This document shows positions 27,248 to 36,887 of a DNA stretch of 64,000 bases, piece after piece; within the stretch, counting starts at the first letter, position 1; each line of letters starts with the position of its first letter. Location of the stretch: positions 32,390-96,389 of the forward strand of contig JAKSLP010000005.1 in the NCBI GenBank assembly GCA_024401115.1, written 5' to 3'. The translations under genes were made by a program, and so were the position numbers. Under the pieces are notes generated by a model. That model ran no database searches and was not told where the DNA came from. It saw only the letters and a program-made list of their open reading frames with translations. This DNA comes from Bacteroidaceae bacterium (GTDB taxonomy: Bacteria; Bacteroidota; Bacteroidia; Bacteroidales; Bacteroidaceae).

Positions 27248-28204
27248 ATGAAAATATCCGTAGTAGGCTCAGGCATGATTGCGACAGAAGTGATGACACT
27301 TCTCAACGCAGAGTTCCCACAAATTGAACTTGTCTCTATTTTTGTGCGTCCCGGAAGTCTGGAAAAAGGCCAGCAGCTGGCCGCCCGTTTCAATATCGCA
27401 AAGGTATGCACCGATTATGATGAGTTGCTGGCACAGGATGCAGACTTTGTGTATGTGGCCAATGTCAATAAAGTTCATTTCGAATACGCTAAAAAAGCAT
27501 TGCAGGCAGGCCGCAATGTGATTCTGGAGAAACCCTTCTGCTCAACCTTAAGTCAGGCAGAGGAACTGTTCCGCATCGCAGAAGAGAAGAAACTGTACCT
27601 GTTCGAGGCCGTGTCATTGCTGTTCATGCCCAATTTTGAGTCCATCAAGGCGAACCTGCCGAGAATAGGACGCGTGCATATCGTAGAGTGCAACTACTCC
27701 CAATACTCCAGCCGCTATGACCGTTACCTGAATCATGATGTGGCTCCGGCTTTTGATCCGGCATGTGAGGGCGGTGCGCTGCGCGACCTGAATGTCTACA
27801 ACCTGAACCTGGTGGCCGGCCTGTTCGGTAAACCCGAATCTGCCAGCTATTGGGCCAACCTGGGCTTTAACGGGGTGGATACCTCGGGAACCGTCATCAT
27901 GAAGTATCCTACATTCGTGGCCACCTGTACCGGTGCCAAGGACTGCGGAGGCCCGTCCATGAGTTTCATTCAGGGAGAGAAAGGATGGATTATGGTGGAA
28001 GGAGCCAATAATGCCCTGGCATCGGTAAAAATCAGTGTGGGAGGCCAGGTGGAGACCATTCGCAGCAACAGGTACGCACATCGTCTGGGACATGAATTCG
28101 AGGCCATCATGGACATCTACGAACGCAAGGACTATGAACAGGTTTTGAAGCATCGCGATACCTCATTGGCTGTCATGGCCATTCTGAATGAGGTGACAAA
28201 ATGA
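27248..28204 (+). CDS. Gfo/Idh/MocA family oxidoreductase
   Basis: 318 residues. The N-terminal Rossmann fold begins VVGSGMIATEV, with the conserved EKPFC lysine of the family (about residue 97) and the catalytic-side region GGALRDLNVYNLN. Members oxidise or epimerise sugars and related alcohols with NAD(P); the substrate cannot be read from the sequence. Stands alone with its own promoter, just upstream of the yceD-rpmF-fabH block. Confidence 0.9.
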   Translation: MKISVVGSGMIATEVMTLLNAEFPQIELVSIFVRPGSLEKGQQLAARFNIAKVCTDYDELLAQDADFVYVANVNKVHFEYAKKALQAGRNVILEKPFCSTLSQAEELFRIAEEKKLYLFEAVSLLFMPNFESIKANLPRIGRVHIVECNYSQYSSRYDRYLNHDVAPAFDPACEGGALRDLNVYNLNLVAGLFGKPESASYWANLGFNGVDTSGTVIMKYPTFVATCTGAKDCGGPSMSFIQGEKGWIMVEGANNALASVKISVGGQVETIRSNRYAHRLGHEFEAIMDIYERKDYEQVLKHRDTSLAVMAILNEVTK

Positions 28205-28255
28205 ATAAAATGAAAAAAATAACGAATTTAATAGTCTTATAATTAGAATTATTTG

Positions 28256-28263
28256 TATCTTTG
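28256..28263 (+). promoter_or_regulatory. Promoter -7 box of yceD-rpmF
   Basis: TATCTTTG within an AT-rich tract, 35 bases before the ATG at 28298. Confidence 0.6.
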
Positions 28264-28297
28264 CACCCCGAATTGGATTTTGTGCGGTTATATAAAA

Positions 28298-28846
28298 ATG
28301 AAGCTTTCTGATTTTCGCATAAATTTGCTGAGTATGAATTCAGATTCGAAAGAGTATGAATTCCATATTGGTAATGCATTTTTTGAGGAATTGGAGAGCC
28401 TGGATGTAAGAACCGGAAACGTAGACTGCAAACTGGCAGTAAGTAAACTGGCAGACGGCTCATTTCAGTTTGTGTTCCACACCAAGGGAACCGTACAAGT
28501 GCCTTGCGACCGCTGTCTGGATGACATGGACTGCCAGATAGACACTGACGACATGCTGATAGTAAAGCTGGGTACGGAATACTTGGAAGATGATGATATT
28601 GTGACCATTCCGGAACATGAGGGATCAATAGATGTATCTTCTTATATTTACCAGTTCATCGTTTTGAACGTTCCGATTAAACATGTGCATGCACCTGGAA
28701 AATGCAACACACAAATGCAGGATATCCTGAATCAGCATTTGGCCATCCGAAGTGGCGATCAGGAACAGGAGGAAGACGATGCTATTGATGAATCAAGTAT
28801 TGATCCAAGATGGAGTGAATTATTAAAAATGAAGAATAACATTTAA
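28298..28846 (+). CDS. DUF177 (YceD-like) protein
   Basis: 182 residues starting MKLSDFRI; an earlier in-frame ATG lies inside the promoter. The DUF177 core CDRCLDDMDC with paired cysteines (about residues 70-79) and a second Cys in KCNTQM are visible, and the C-terminus carries DPRWSELLKM, typical of the family. YceD-type proteins are coupled to rpmF in most bacteria and implicated in 23S rRNA maturation in plants and E. coli. It is followed 12 bases later by rpmF, as expected. Confidence 0.92.
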   Translation: MKLSDFRINLLSMNSDSKEYEFHIGNAFFEELESLDVRTGNVDCKLAVSKLADGSFQFVFHTKGTVQVPCDRCLDDMDCQIDTDDMLIVKLGTEYLEDDDIVTIPEHEGSIDVSSYIYQFIVLNVPIKHVHAPGKCNTQMQDILNQHLAIRSGDQEQEEDDAIDESSIDPRWSELLKMKNNI

Positions 28847-28858
28847 AGCTTTAAAAAA

Positions 28859-29044
28859 ATGGCACATCCTAAAAGAAGACAAGGTAACACTAGAACTGCA
28901 AAGAGAAGAACTCATGATGTAGCAGTTGCTCCAACTTTGGCTGTATGTCCAAACTGTGGTGAGTACTATGTATATCATACTGTTTGCCCATCTTGCGGTT
29001 ACTACAGAGGTAAGGTAGCTATCGTTAAGGAAGAGGCTATCTAA
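28859..29044 (+). CDS. rpmF: 50S ribosomal protein L32
   Basis: 61 residues, full length. Starts MAHPKRRQGNTRTAKRRTHD and carries the L32 zinc ribbon CPNCGEYYVYHTVCPSCGYY. Part of the large ribosomal subunit. In the yceD-rpmF unit and followed by a terminator before fabH. Confidence 0.98.
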   Translation: MAHPKRRQGNTRTAKRRTHDVAVAPTLAVCPNCGEYYVYHTVCPSCGYYRGKVAIVKEEAI

Positions 29045-29063
29045 TTGAACTAAAAAAGGAAAA

Positions 29064-29104
29064 TAGCTAGGGAACAGACGTGTTCCCCAGCTACTTTTGT
29101 TTTA
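29064..29104 (+). terminator. Terminator after rpmF
   Basis: Arms TAGCT-GGGAACA and TGTTCCC-AGCTA with one mismatch, loop GACG, then TTTTGTTTT. It lies just before fabH, so part of the transcription probably reads through. Confidence 0.75.
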
Positions 29105-29121
29105 ATATTACTACACTGATA

Positions 29122-30129
29122 ATGGAAAAACTACATGCGGTAATAACAGGAGTAGCAGGTTTTGTGCCTGATTATGTTCTGACTAACGAGGAACTTTCAC
29201 ATATGGTCGATACCACCGATGAGTGGATCATGACCCGTATCGGTGTGAAAGAGCGCCGTATCTTGAACGAGGAAGGCTTGGGTACTTCCTATCTGGCCCG
29301 CAAGGCTTGCAAGAGATTGTTGGAGAAGACAGGCGTGGATCCTGATACAATTGACTGCGTGATTGTTACTACTTCTACTGCAGACTATCAGTTCCCTTCT
29401 TGCGCATCAATTGTCATTGGCAAGTGTGGATTGAAGAATGCTCATGCGTTTGAGTTCTCTGCAGCTTGTTGCGGTTTCCTGTTTGCTATGGATACAGTAG
29501 CATGTATGATAGAGAGCGGACGTTATAAGCGCGTCATTCTGATTGGTGCTGATAAGATGTCGTCTGTTGTTAACTATAAGGACCGTGCCACTTGCCCAAT
29601 CTTTGGTGATGGTGCCGGTGCTGTCCTGATGGAGGCAACCACAGAGGAGTATGGTCTGATGGACTCTTATCTGCGCACTGACGGTATCGGTTTGCCATTC
29701 TTGCATCTGGCTGCCGGTGGCTCTGTTTGCCCAGCGTCACACTTCACTGTTGACAATGGCATGCACTACATCCATCAGGAGGGCCGTACCGTATATAAGT
29801 ATGCGGTATCCAACATGTGCAAATGCAGTACTGAGGTTGTAAAGCGCAATAATCTTTCAAACGAAACTATCAATTGGGTGCTGCCACATCAGGCAAATAT
29901 GCGTATCATCGAGGCTGTTGTCAGCCGCCTTGGCGTGCCAATGGATAAGGTGATGCTGAACATCCAGCGCTATGGTAATACCAGTGCTGCCTGCATGCCA
30001 CTTTGTCTCTGGGACTATGAGAGCCAGTTGAAGAAGGGTGATAATATTGTGTTCACCGCCTTTGGCGCCGGATTTACACATGGCGCAGCTTACTTTAAGT
30101 GGGGCTATAACGGTGACGGCACAAAATAA
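29122..30129 (+). CDS. fabH: Beta-ketoacyl-ACP synthase III
   Basis: 335 residues from MEKLHAVITG at 29122; the earlier in-frame ATG at 29080 is inside the terminator. Condenses acetyl-CoA with malonyl-ACP to start fatty-acid synthesis. The catalytic triad is visible: Cys116 in SAACCGF, His in LPHQANMRI, Asn in YGNTSAA. Length is normal. Follows rpmF as in many bacteria (the usual plsX is absent) and precedes era. Confidence 0.96.
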   Translation: MEKLHAVITGVAGFVPDYVLTNEELSHMVDTTDEWIMTRIGVKERRILNEEGLGTSYLARKACKRLLEKTGVDPDTIDCVIVTTSTADYQFPSCASIVIGKCGLKNAHAFEFSAACCGFLFAMDTVACMIESGRYKRVILIGADKMSSVVNYKDRATCPIFGDGAGAVLMEATTEEYGLMDSYLRTDGIGLPFLHLAAGGSVCPASHFTVDNGMHYIHQEGRTVYKYAVSNMCKCSTEVVKRNNLSNETINWVLPHQANMRIIEAVVSRLGVPMDKVMLNIQRYGNTSAACMPLCLWDYESQLKKGDNIVFTAFGAGFTHGAAYFKWGYNGDGTK

Positions 30130-30150
30130 GTACTGAATGATAAAAACACG

Positions 30151-30200
30151 AAAGAACGCATTTCTCAAATAATTCCTTACTTGACCGATGCGTTCTTTTT
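30151..30200 (+). terminator. Terminator between fabH and era
   Basis: Arms AAAGAACGCAT (30151-30161) and ATGCGTTCTTT (30188-30198), an 11-bp perfect stem with a 26-base loop and a T5 run. Confidence 0.75.
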
Positions 30201-30214
30201 GTTATTTTAATAAT

Positions 30215-31096
30215 ATGCATAAAGCAGGCTTTGTAAATATTGTGGGTAATCCCAATGTGGGAAAATCAACATTGATGAATCTGTTGGTCGGTGAGAGAAT
30301 CTCTATTGCGACATTCAAGGCTCAGACCACCCGTCATCGAATCATGGGTATTGTGAATACGGATGAGATGCAGATCGTGTTCTCTGACACTCCGGGTGTA
30401 CTGAAACCTAACGATAAGCTTCAGGAATCAATGCTGCAGTTCTCGGAATCGGCCTTGGTTGATGCCGATGTGCTGCTTTACGTCACTGATACGGTTGAGA
30501 AACCGGACAAGAACAGTGAGTTCCTGGAGAAGGTGTCCCATCTGCAGGTACCTATCCTGTTGCTGATTAATAAAATCGACCTGAGCAATCAGAAGGCACT
30601 GACCGAACAGGTGGAGGCTTGGCATGAGCAGTTGCCTCAGGCCGAGATTATTCCAATCTCTGCGACCAACAAGTTCAACGTGGATGTAGTCATGCGCCGT
30701 ATCAAGGACTTGTTGCCGGATTCTCCTCCATTCTTTGACAAGACACAGTGGACCGATAAGCCTGCACGTTTTTTTGTGACAGAAATTATTCGTGAGAAGA
30801 TTCTGTTGTATTATGACAAGGAGATTCCTTATTCTGTTGAGGTTTCAGTAGAGAGTTTCAAGGAATCGGAGAAAAAGATCCTGATCAATGCTGTCATTTA
30901 TGTGGAGCGTGATTCGCAGAAGGGCATTATCATCGGCCACGAAGGAAAGGCTATCAAGAAGGTGATGTCAGAGGCCAGAAAGGAACTGGAGCGCTTCTTC
31001 GGCAAGTCGATCTTCCTGGAGACATTTGTGAAAGTGGACAAGGATTGGCGCAGCAGCGATAAGGAATTGAAGAATTTTGGCTATAATTTGGATTAA
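30215..31096 (+). CDS. era: GTPase Era
   Basis: 293 residues from MHKAGFVNIVG at 30215; an in-frame ATG at 30188 is in the terminator stem. Era binds 16S rRNA and helps 30S assembly. G1 is GNPNVGKST, G3 DTPG, G4 NKID, and the C-terminal KH domain holds GIIIGHEGKAIKKV. Length is standard. Der follows 6 bases later, giving an era-der pair. Confidence 0.96.
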   Translation: MHKAGFVNIVGNPNVGKSTLMNLLVGERISIATFKAQTTRHRIMGIVNTDEMQIVFSDTPGVLKPNDKLQESMLQFSESALVDADVLLYVTDTVEKPDKNSEFLEKVSHLQVPILLLINKIDLSNQKALTEQVEAWHEQLPQAEIIPISATNKFNVDVVMRRIKDLLPDSPPFFDKTQWTDKPARFFVTEIIREKILLYYDKEIPYSVEVSVESFKESEKKILINAVIYVERDSQKGIIIGHEGKAIKKVMSEARKELERFFGKSIFLETFVKVDKDWRSSDKELKNFGYNLD

Positions 31097-31102
31097 GTAA
31101 TC

Positions 31103-32416
31103 ATGGGAAATCTAGTAGCTATTGTGGGTCGCCCCAATGTGGGTAAATCAACACTGTTCAACCGTCTGACACAGACCCGCCAGGCGATTGTGAGCGATGT
31201 TGCCGGTACTACACGTGACCGTCAGTATGGCAAGTGCGAATGGTGTGGCAAGGAATTTTCTGTAGTGGATACAGGAGGTTGGGTAGTCAATTCAGATGAT
31301 ATCTTTGAGGGAGAAATCCGCAAGCAGGTGAAACTGGCCATTGATGAGGCCGACGTGATTCTGTTCGTGGTAGATGTCCAGAGCGGTATCACTGATTTGG
31401 ACGATGAGGTGGCTGGTATTTTGAGACGCTCAAATGTACCGGTAATTTTGGTTGTTAACAAGGCAGACAATAATATTGACACTTATGGCGCAGCTGAATT
31501 CTACGGTTTGGGAATCGGTGAGCCATTCTGTATCTCGGCTTTGACGGGCAGCGGCACCGGTGATTTGCTGGATTTGATTTTCAGCAAGTTTACCAATAAG
31601 ACAGAAGAGGAAGTGGAGATTGATATTCCACGATTTGCTGTTGTGGGCCGTCCTAATGCCGGCAAGTCTTCCATCGTCAATGCATTCATTGGCGAGGAGC
31701 GTAATGTGGTGACAGATATCGCGGGTACTACACGCGATTCCATCTACACCCGTTACGACAAGTTCGGATTTGATTTCTATCTGGTGGATACCGCCGGTAT
31801 TCGCAAGAAGAACAAGGTCAACGAGGATTTGGAGTTCTATTCTGTCATGCGCAGTATCCGTGCTATTGAGAATTCGGACGTATGCGTGCTGATGATTGAT
31901 GCGACACGTGGTATTGAAGGACAGGACTTGAACATCTTCTCGCTGATTCAGCGCAACCAGAAGGGATTGGTTGTCGTAGTAAATAAGTGGGATTTGGTAG
32001 AGGACAAGAGCGATAAGGTTCTCAAGACTTTTGAGAATGCCATCCGCGACCGTTTTGCTCCATTCACCGATTTCCCTATCATCTTTGCTTCGGCAGTCAC
32101 CAAGCAGCGTATCTTTAAGGTACTGGAAAGTGCTGTTCAGGTTTATAAGAACCGTACAACCCGTATCCCTACTGCCCGTTTGAACGGTCAGATGCTTCCT
32201 TTGATCGAGGCATATCCACCACCATCAAACAAGGGTAAGTATATCAAGATTAAGTATTGCACCCAGTTGCCTAATACACAGATCCCGTCATTTGTGTTCT
32301 TTGCAAACCTGCCTCAGTACGTTAAGGAGCCTTACCGCCGCTTCCTGGAGAATAAGATGCGTGAGTTCTGGAACTTCTCCGGAACCCCAATCAATGTGTT
32401 CATCCGCCAAAAGTAA
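31103..32416 (+). CDS. der: GTPase Der (EngA)
   Basis: 437 residues with two tandem GTPase domains, GRPNVGKST near the start and GRPNAGKSS near residue 182, and a C-terminal KH-like domain. Each has its DTGG/DTAG and NKAD/NKWD motifs. Acts in 50S ribosome biogenesis. Between era and a small lipoprotein gene, all closely spaced. Confidence 0.97.
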   Translation: MGNLVAIVGRPNVGKSTLFNRLTQTRQAIVSDVAGTTRDRQYGKCEWCGKEFSVVDTGGWVVNSDDIFEGEIRKQVKLAIDEADVILFVVDVQSGITDLDDEVAGILRRSNVPVILVVNKADNNIDTYGAAEFYGLGIGEPFCISALTGSGTGDLLDLIFSKFTNKTEEEVEIDIPRFAVVGRPNAGKSSIVNAFIGEERNVVTDIAGTTRDSIYTRYDKFGFDFYLVDTAGIRKKNKVNEDLEFYSVMRSIRAIENSDVCVLMIDATRGIEGQDLNIFSLIQRNQKGLVVVVNKWDLVEDKSDKVLKTFENAIRDRFAPFTDFPIIFASAVTKQRIFKVLESAVQVYKNRTTRIPTARLNGQMLPLIEAYPPPSNKGKYIKIKYCTQLPNTQIPSFVFFANLPQYVKEPYRRFLENKMREFWNFSGTPINVFIRQK

Positions 32417-32421
32417 GCATA

Positions 32422-32808
32422 ATGAAAACAGTTTGGAGTGTATTGCTTGCAGCCCTGTTTCTGCTTGCCGGTTGCAAAAGTAAAGGTCCGGGTGAGACTT
32501 TGGAAGGATACTTAAATGCAATCCAGCAGGGTGATTATGATTCCTTTGCGGGAGGACTTTCCTATCCGGGTTTTTCTAATGTGAATGCAGACAGCCTGGT
32601 CTTTCATCTGATGGAAGCCAATAAGAAGTTGCAGGAGGAAAGGTATGGCGGAGTCAAGTCATTCGAGATTGTTAATGTGAAGATGAACGAGACAGCGGAT
32701 TCCGCAACGGTGAGGGTGAAACTTCATTTTGGAAACGAAACAGCAGAGGAAACGGAGTACGAAATGGTTAAATCAGCAGATGTCTGGAAAATTAATCTGG
32801 CGATATAA
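32422..32808 (+). CDS. Small lipoprotein, DUF4878-like
   Basis: 128 residues. A lipobox LLAGC gives lipidation at Cys17. The mature part has the shape of an NTF2-like DUF4878 domain (ETLEGYLNAIQQGDYDSFAGG..., then a beta-rich second half ending VWKINL). It starts 6 bases after der and ends at a strong bidirectional terminator. Function unknown; the gene order der-lipoprotein-mlaF looks conserved in the order, but this is from memory. Confidence 0.82.
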   Translation: MKTVWSVLLAALFLLAGCKSKGPGETLEGYLNAIQQGDYDSFAGGLSYPGFSNVNADSLVFHLMEANKKLQEERYGGVKSFEIVNVKMNETADSATVRVKLHFGNETAEETEYEMVKSADVWKINLAI

Positions 32809-32809
32809 C

Positions 32810-32846
32810 AAAATCGACACGCAAAATTAGCGTGTCGATTTTTTGT
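32810..32846. terminator. Bidirectional terminator between lipoprotein gene and mlaF
   Basis: Arms ATCGACACGC / GCGTGTCGAT (10 bp) extended by A/T pairs, loop AAAATTA, with A- and T-runs on both sides. It serves two convergent genes. Confidence 0.9.
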
Positions 32847-32848
32847 TG

Positions 32849-33616
32849 TTATAGCTGGTGTGTTGTGATATTATCCTTAACTTTCCTCAGCAAATCAGAA
32901 GCAAAGATGAAATCATTCAGTTTCTCATTGGTTGAAGTGATGACCTCGTTCTTATTGCCCTGCCATTCCTTTTTACCTTCACTTATGAAAATGATATGAT
33001 CGCCAATTCCCAATACGGAGTTCATGTCGTGAGTATTGATGATGGTCGTCATCTTGTACTCTTCCGTGATATCATGAATCAGTGCGTCGATAACCAGTGA
33101 AGTCTTAGGGTCAAGTCCGGAGTTTGGCTCGTCACAGAACAGATAACGCGGATTAAGGGCAATCGCCCTGGCTATGGCTACACGCTTCTGCATACCACCG
33201 GAAATTTCCCCAGGATACTTGTTCTGAGCTTCCAGCAGATTCACGCGGTCCAAGCAGAAACGGGCACGCTTGATTCTGTCGCGTACGGTATCGTTGGAAA
33301 ACATATCCAATGGAAAGAGCACATTGTCCAGTACGGTCATGGAATCAAATAAGGCAGCACTCTGAAAGATCATTCCCATTTCCCGTCGGAGTATCATCTT
33401 CTCTTTCTTGGCCAATGCCCTGAATTTTCTTCCATCGTAGAGTATCTCTCCGGAAGTGGGCTCAAGCAAGCCTACAATATTACGCATTAATACAGTTTTT
33501 CCGGAACCACTCTGACCGATGATGAGGTTGGTGATTCCCTCCTGGAATTCTGCATCGATGCCTTTTAGCACTTCTTTGCCTTCAAAGGATTTATGTAAGT
33601 CGATTAGTTGAATCAT
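32849..33616 (-). CDS. mlaF: ABC transporter ATP-binding protein (MlaF-like)
   Basis: 255 residues. Walker A is GQSGSGKT, signature ISGGMQKR, Walker B YLFCDEPNSGLD, plus the H-loop INTHD. The GSGKTVLMRNIVGLLEP and DEPNSGLDP forms are those of Mla-type phospholipid transporters that maintain outer-membrane lipid asymmetry. Overlaps the permease gene by 1 base (ATGA junction), so the two form one complex and one transcript. No MlaD gene is adjacent. Confidence 0.9.
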   Translation of the reverse strand: MIQLIDLHKSFEGKEVLKGIDAEFQEGITNLIIGQSGSGKTVLMRNIVGLLEPTSGEILYDGRKFRALAKKEKMILRREMGMIFQSAALFDSMTVLDNVLFPLDMFSNDTVRDRIKRARFCLDRVNLLEAQNKYPGEISGGMQKRVAIARAIALNPRYLFCDEPNSGLDPKTSLVIDALIHDITEEYKMTTIINTHDMNSVLGIGDHIIFISEGKKEWQGNKNEVITSTNEKLNDFIFASDLLRKVKDNITTHQL

Positions 33617-34362
33617 CAGGTAAGCAATTGAGTGAGGAACAAATCAGAAATCAAGATAAGAATACTGCTTCTTACCACAGCGTTGGTGCTGGCTTTTCCT
33701 ACCTCAATGGATCCGCCTTCCACGGTATATCCGAAATAGGAAGATACACTGGCAATAATGTAGGCAAAGATGATGGACTTGATGATGCTGGCCCATACAA
33801 ACCATGAACGGAAATCGTGCTGGAGTCCATAGGTCAGGTCTTCTGCCTGAAGGACACCTCCAAACCAAGCTGTGGCATAGGCTCCGATGATGCCGGCTCC
33901 GATACTGAAGGTCACCAGAATAGGAATCATGGTGCATAGGCCCAGAATCTTGGGCAAAATCAGGTAGCTCGCAGAATTTACGCCCATGATTTCCAAGGCA
34001 TCAATCTGTTGGGTTACACGCATGGTGCCCAATTCTGAAGCGATATTTGAACCTACCTTTCCAGACAGGATAAGACACATGATGGAAGATGAGAATTCCA
34101 AAAGCATGATTTCACGTGTGGTGTATCCTGTGACAAAGCGGGGCATCCATGGACTCTGGATGTTCAACTTGATCTGTACGCAGATAACAGCACCGATGAA
34201 AAAGGAAATAAGCAATACGATACCAATGGAATCTATACCTAACTGGGATAATTCTGTGCGGTATTGTCTAAGGTACATTCTGACTCTTTCCGGACGTGAA
34301 AAAGTACGCCCCATGAGTATCATGTATTTTCCTAAACTATCCAACCAGTGAATTAGAAACAT
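33616..34362 (-). CDS. mlaE: MlaE family ABC transporter permease
   Basis: 248 residues from MFLIHWLDSL at 34362, preceded by a -7 box. Five or so hydrophobic segments and the family hallmark stretches: ARGTYYTTREIMLLEFS-like GYTTREIMLLEFSSSI, VGSNIASELGTMRVTQQIDALE (the EQ/coupling helix) and a C-terminal GYTVEGGSIEVGKASTNAVV. Pairs with the downstream ATPase. Confidence 0.93.
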   Translation of the reverse strand: MFLIHWLDSLGKYMILMGRTFSRPERVRMYLRQYRTELSQLGIDSIGIVLLISFFIGAVICVQIKLNIQSPWMPRFVTGYTTREIMLLEFSSSIMCLILSGKVGSNIASELGTMRVTQQIDALEIMGVNSASYLILPKILGLCTMIPILVTFSIGAGIIGAYATAWFGGVLQAEDLTYGLQHDFRSWFVWASIIKSIIFAYIIASVSSYFGYTVEGGSIEVGKASTNAVVRSSILILISDLFLTQLLT

Positions 34363-34374
34363 ATCTTTTTTTTG

Positions 34375-34382
34375 CAAAAGTA
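34375..34382 (-). promoter_or_regulatory. mlaE-mlaF promoter -7 box
   Basis: Minus strand TACTTTTG (TAnnTTTG), 13 bases before the ATG, implying a very short leader. Confidence 0.55.
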
Positions 34383-34456
34383 GCGAAAATCCGCTAAAAA
34401 ATCACAATGATAGAGTTTGTTTTTGAAATAATGCTCGAAATTAGACACAAAATGAG

Positions 34457-34464
34457 TATTTTTG
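34457..34464 (+). promoter_or_regulatory. lptB promoter -7 box
   Basis: TATTTTTG (TAnnTTTG), 18 bases before the lptB ATG. Confidence 0.55.
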
Positions 34465-34481
34465 CCAAAGATTAAAAAGTT

Positions 34482-35312
34482 ATGGAGAATTTGCAAATTC
34501 AACAAGAAGGTTCTGACCGACTGATGCTTCGAACGGAAGGGTTGGTGAAAATATACGGTAAAAGAACGGTGGTCAATGATGTGTCATTTAATGTGCGGCA
34601 AGGTGAAATCGTGGGTTTGCTGGGACCTAATGGCGCGGGAAAGACCACATCGTTCTATATGACAACCGGCCTGATCGTACCTAACGGGGGAAAAATCTTT
34701 TTAGGCGATCATGAGATCACCTCCTATCCAGTTTATAAGCGTGCCCAACACGGAATCGGATATTTGGCCCAGGAAGCCAGCGTGTTCCGCAAAATGTCTG
34801 TCGAAGATAACATTGCGTCCGTTTTGGAGATGACCGGTAAGCCAAAGGAATACCAGAAGGAAAAGCTGGAAAGCCTGATCAAGGAGTTCCGCTTGGAGAA
34901 AGTCCGCAAGAATCTGGGTGACCAGCTGTCCGGAGGTGAGCGCCGCCGTACCGAGATTGCCCGTTGCCTGGCTATCGATCCGAAGTTCATCATGCTGGAT
35001 GAACCGTTTGCCGGTGTAGACCCTATCGCCGTGGAAGACATCCAGCACATCGTGTGGAAACTCAAGGACAGAAACATCGGTATTTTGATTACAGACCATA
35101 ATGTTCAGGAGACCCTGTGTATCACCGACCGTGCTTATCTGCTGTTTGAGGGACGCATCCTGTTCCAGGGAACTCCCGAGGAACTGGCCGAGAATAAGAT
35201 TGTCCGTGAGAAGTATTTGGGTAGTGGATTTGTGCTCCGCCAGAAGGACTTCCAGCTCATTGATGCGGAAAGAGAACAGCGTGAACGTGAAGTGGAAAAG
35301 GAAAACGTGTAA
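34482..35312 (+). CDS. lptB: LPS export ABC transporter ATP-binding protein
   Basis: 276 residues. Drives lipopolysaccharide extraction from the inner membrane with LptF/LptG. Walker A is [16 protein letters not shown], signature LSGGERRR, Walker [15 protein letters not shown]-loop LITDHNV. The [20 protein letters not shown] stretch is LptB-specific. It has a short N-terminal extension and a charged C-terminal tail ([13 protein letters not shown]). Single gene between divergent mlaE and tig. Confidence 0.95.
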   Translation: MENLQIQQEGSDRLMLRTEGLVKIYGKRTVVNDVSFNVRQGEIVGLLGPNGAGKTTSFYMTTGLIVPNGGKIFLGDHEITSYPVYKRAQHGIGYLAQEASVFRKMSVEDNIASVLEMTGKPKEYQKEKLESLIKEFRLEKVRKNLGDQLSGGERRRTEIARCLAIDPKFIMLDEPFAGVDPIAVEDIQHIVWKLKDRNIGILITDHNVQETLCITDRAYLLFEGRILFQGTPEELAENKIVREKYLGSGFVLRQKDFQLIDAEREQREREVEKENV

Positions 35313-35357
35313 TCGAAAGACACCTTTTTATAATAATTTTTTTGGGTTAAATTTGAT

Positions 35358-35383
35358 TTTGTGAAAGATAAGCATTAATTTTG
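35358..35383 (+). promoter_or_regulatory. tig promoter
   Basis: TTTG at 35358-35361 and TAATTTTG at 35376-35383, 18 bases between starts, about 55 bases before the tig ATG. Confidence 0.65.
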
Positions 35384-35437
35384 CACACTCTTTTGCAGAG
35401 GTAATTTTTGAAGTATAAATAACAAATATAGAATCCG

Positions 35438-36802
35438 ATGAATATTTCATTAGAAAACACCAGCAAGGTAAGCGCAGAACTTACCGTTAAGGTTGAGCCT
35501 GCAGATTATCAGGCACAGGTAGAGAAGTCATTGAAGACTTTCCGTCGTAACGCCAATGTACCAGGTTTCCGTAAGGGTATGGTTCCAATGGCAATGATTA
35601 AGAAGCAGTATGGTCCAGCAGCTAAGGCTGAAGAGGTTAATAAGCTGTTGCAGCAGAGCCTTTACGATTATATCAAGAGTAACAACATCAATATGCTGGG
35701 TGAGCCTCTGTCTAGCGAGAAGCAGCAGATGGTAGACTTCGAGCAGGATGAGTTCACTTTCATCTTTGATATCGCAATCGCTCCAGAGTTCACTGTTTCA
35801 GTTTCTGAGAATGACACCCTGCCATACTACAACTTGGATATTACTGACGAGTTGATCGAGAACCAGTGCAAGATGTACCAGCAGCGTGCAGGTAAGATGG
35901 AGAAGGTTGAGGACTATCAGGGCGGCAACGACATGCTGCGCGGTCTGTTGGCAGAGCTGGATGAGAACGGCGCCGTTAAGGAAGGCGGTATCCAGGTAGA
36001 GAATGCACCTCTGATGCCTACTTACATGAAGAATGACGACCAGAAGGCTATCTTCAACGGTGCTAAGGTAAACGATGTATTGACATTCAACCCATCTGTA
36101 GCTTACGATTCTAACGAGAACGAGCTGAGCAGCCTGTTGAAGGTTGAGAAGGAGCAGGTTGCTGCTTATACCGGCAACTTCAGCTATCAGGTAGAGGAAA
36201 TCACCCGCTTCGTTGCTTCTGAGTTGAACCAGGAGGTATTTGACCAGGCATTCGGCGCAGGTACTGTAAACTCTGAGGAGGAGTTCAAGAACAAGATTAA
36301 GGAGCAGTTGGCAGAAGGCTTTGAGTCAGATTCAGACTATAAGTTCCTGGTTGACCTGCGTGATTATCTGATGGCTCAGGTTGGTGACCTGGAGTTCCCA
36401 GATGAGTTGCTGAAGAAGATCATGTTGCTGAACAACAAGGATAAGGGTGAGAGCTTCGTTGAGGAGAACTACGAGAAGAGCATCGAGGAGTTGAAGTGGC
36501 ACCTGATCAAGGAGCAGCTGGTTAGCGCTAACAGCATCAAGGTAGACAATGAGGATGTTACCAAGATGGCAGAGCAGGTAACTAAGGCTCAGTTCGCTCA
36601 GTACGGAATGTTCAGCGTACCTGCAGACATGTTGGACAACTATGTTAAGGAAATGCTGAAGAAGGAAGCATCTGTTGAGAGCCTGGTTAACCGCGTAATC
36701 GAGAACAAGATTGCTGCAGCTGTTAAGACTCAGGTTAAGTTAGATCCTAAGACTGTATCTGTTGAGGAGTTCAACAAGATGTTTGCTCAGGAGCAGGAAT
36801 AA
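35438..36802 (+). CDS. tig: Trigger factor
   Basis: 454 residues. Ribosome-associated chaperone for nascent chains. The N-terminal domain ends with the ribosome-binding-type motif PGFRKGMVPMAMI (about residues 42-54). The C-terminal arms (about 250-430) are rich in Glu and Lys. Highly expressed codon pattern (GTT, GCT, AAG, CCA). Precedes clpP and clpX, the conserved tig-clpP-clpX order. Confidence 0.94.
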   Translation: MNISLENTSKVSAELTVKVEPADYQAQVEKSLKTFRRNANVPGFRKGMVPMAMIKKQYGPAAKAEEVNKLLQQSLYDYIKSNNINMLGEPLSSEKQQMVDFEQDEFTFIFDIAIAPEFTVSVSENDTLPYYNLDITDELIENQCKMYQQRAGKMEKVEDYQGGNDMLRGLLAELDENGAVKEGGIQVENAPLMPTYMKNDDQKAIFNGAKVNDVLTFNPSVAYDSNENELSSLLKVEKEQVAAYTGNFSYQVEEITRFVASELNQEVFDQAFGAGTVNSEEEFKNKIKEQLAEGFESDSDYKFLVDLRDYLMAQVGDLEFPDELLKKIMLLNNKDKGESFVEENYEKSIEELKWHLIKEQLVSANSIKVDNEDVTKMAEQVTKAQFAQYGMFSVPADMLDNYVKEMLKKEASVESLVNRVIENKIAAAVKTQVKLDPKTVSVEEFNKMFAQEQE

Positions 36803-36826
36803 TACATCCATTATTATAAGACTTCC

Positions 36827-36870
36827 GGAGGGAGGCGAAGGTTATTCATACCTCGGCCTCCTTCCTTTTT
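36827..36870 (+). terminator. Terminator between tig and clpP
   Basis: Arms GGAGGGAGGC / GCCTCCTTCC (one G-U), extended by an inner AGGT/ACCT pair, then TTTTTATT. It allows tig to be made in excess over clpPX. Confidence 0.8.
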
Positions 36871-36887
36871 ATTCTATCATATATAAT

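Noticed and set aside
29080..29121. Upstream start of fabH
   Set aside because: It lies in the terminator after rpmF; the standard start MEKLHAVITG is at 29122.
36762..36887. Upstream extension of clpP into tig
   Set aside because: It crosses a clear terminator hairpin; the ClpP fold begins at 36888.
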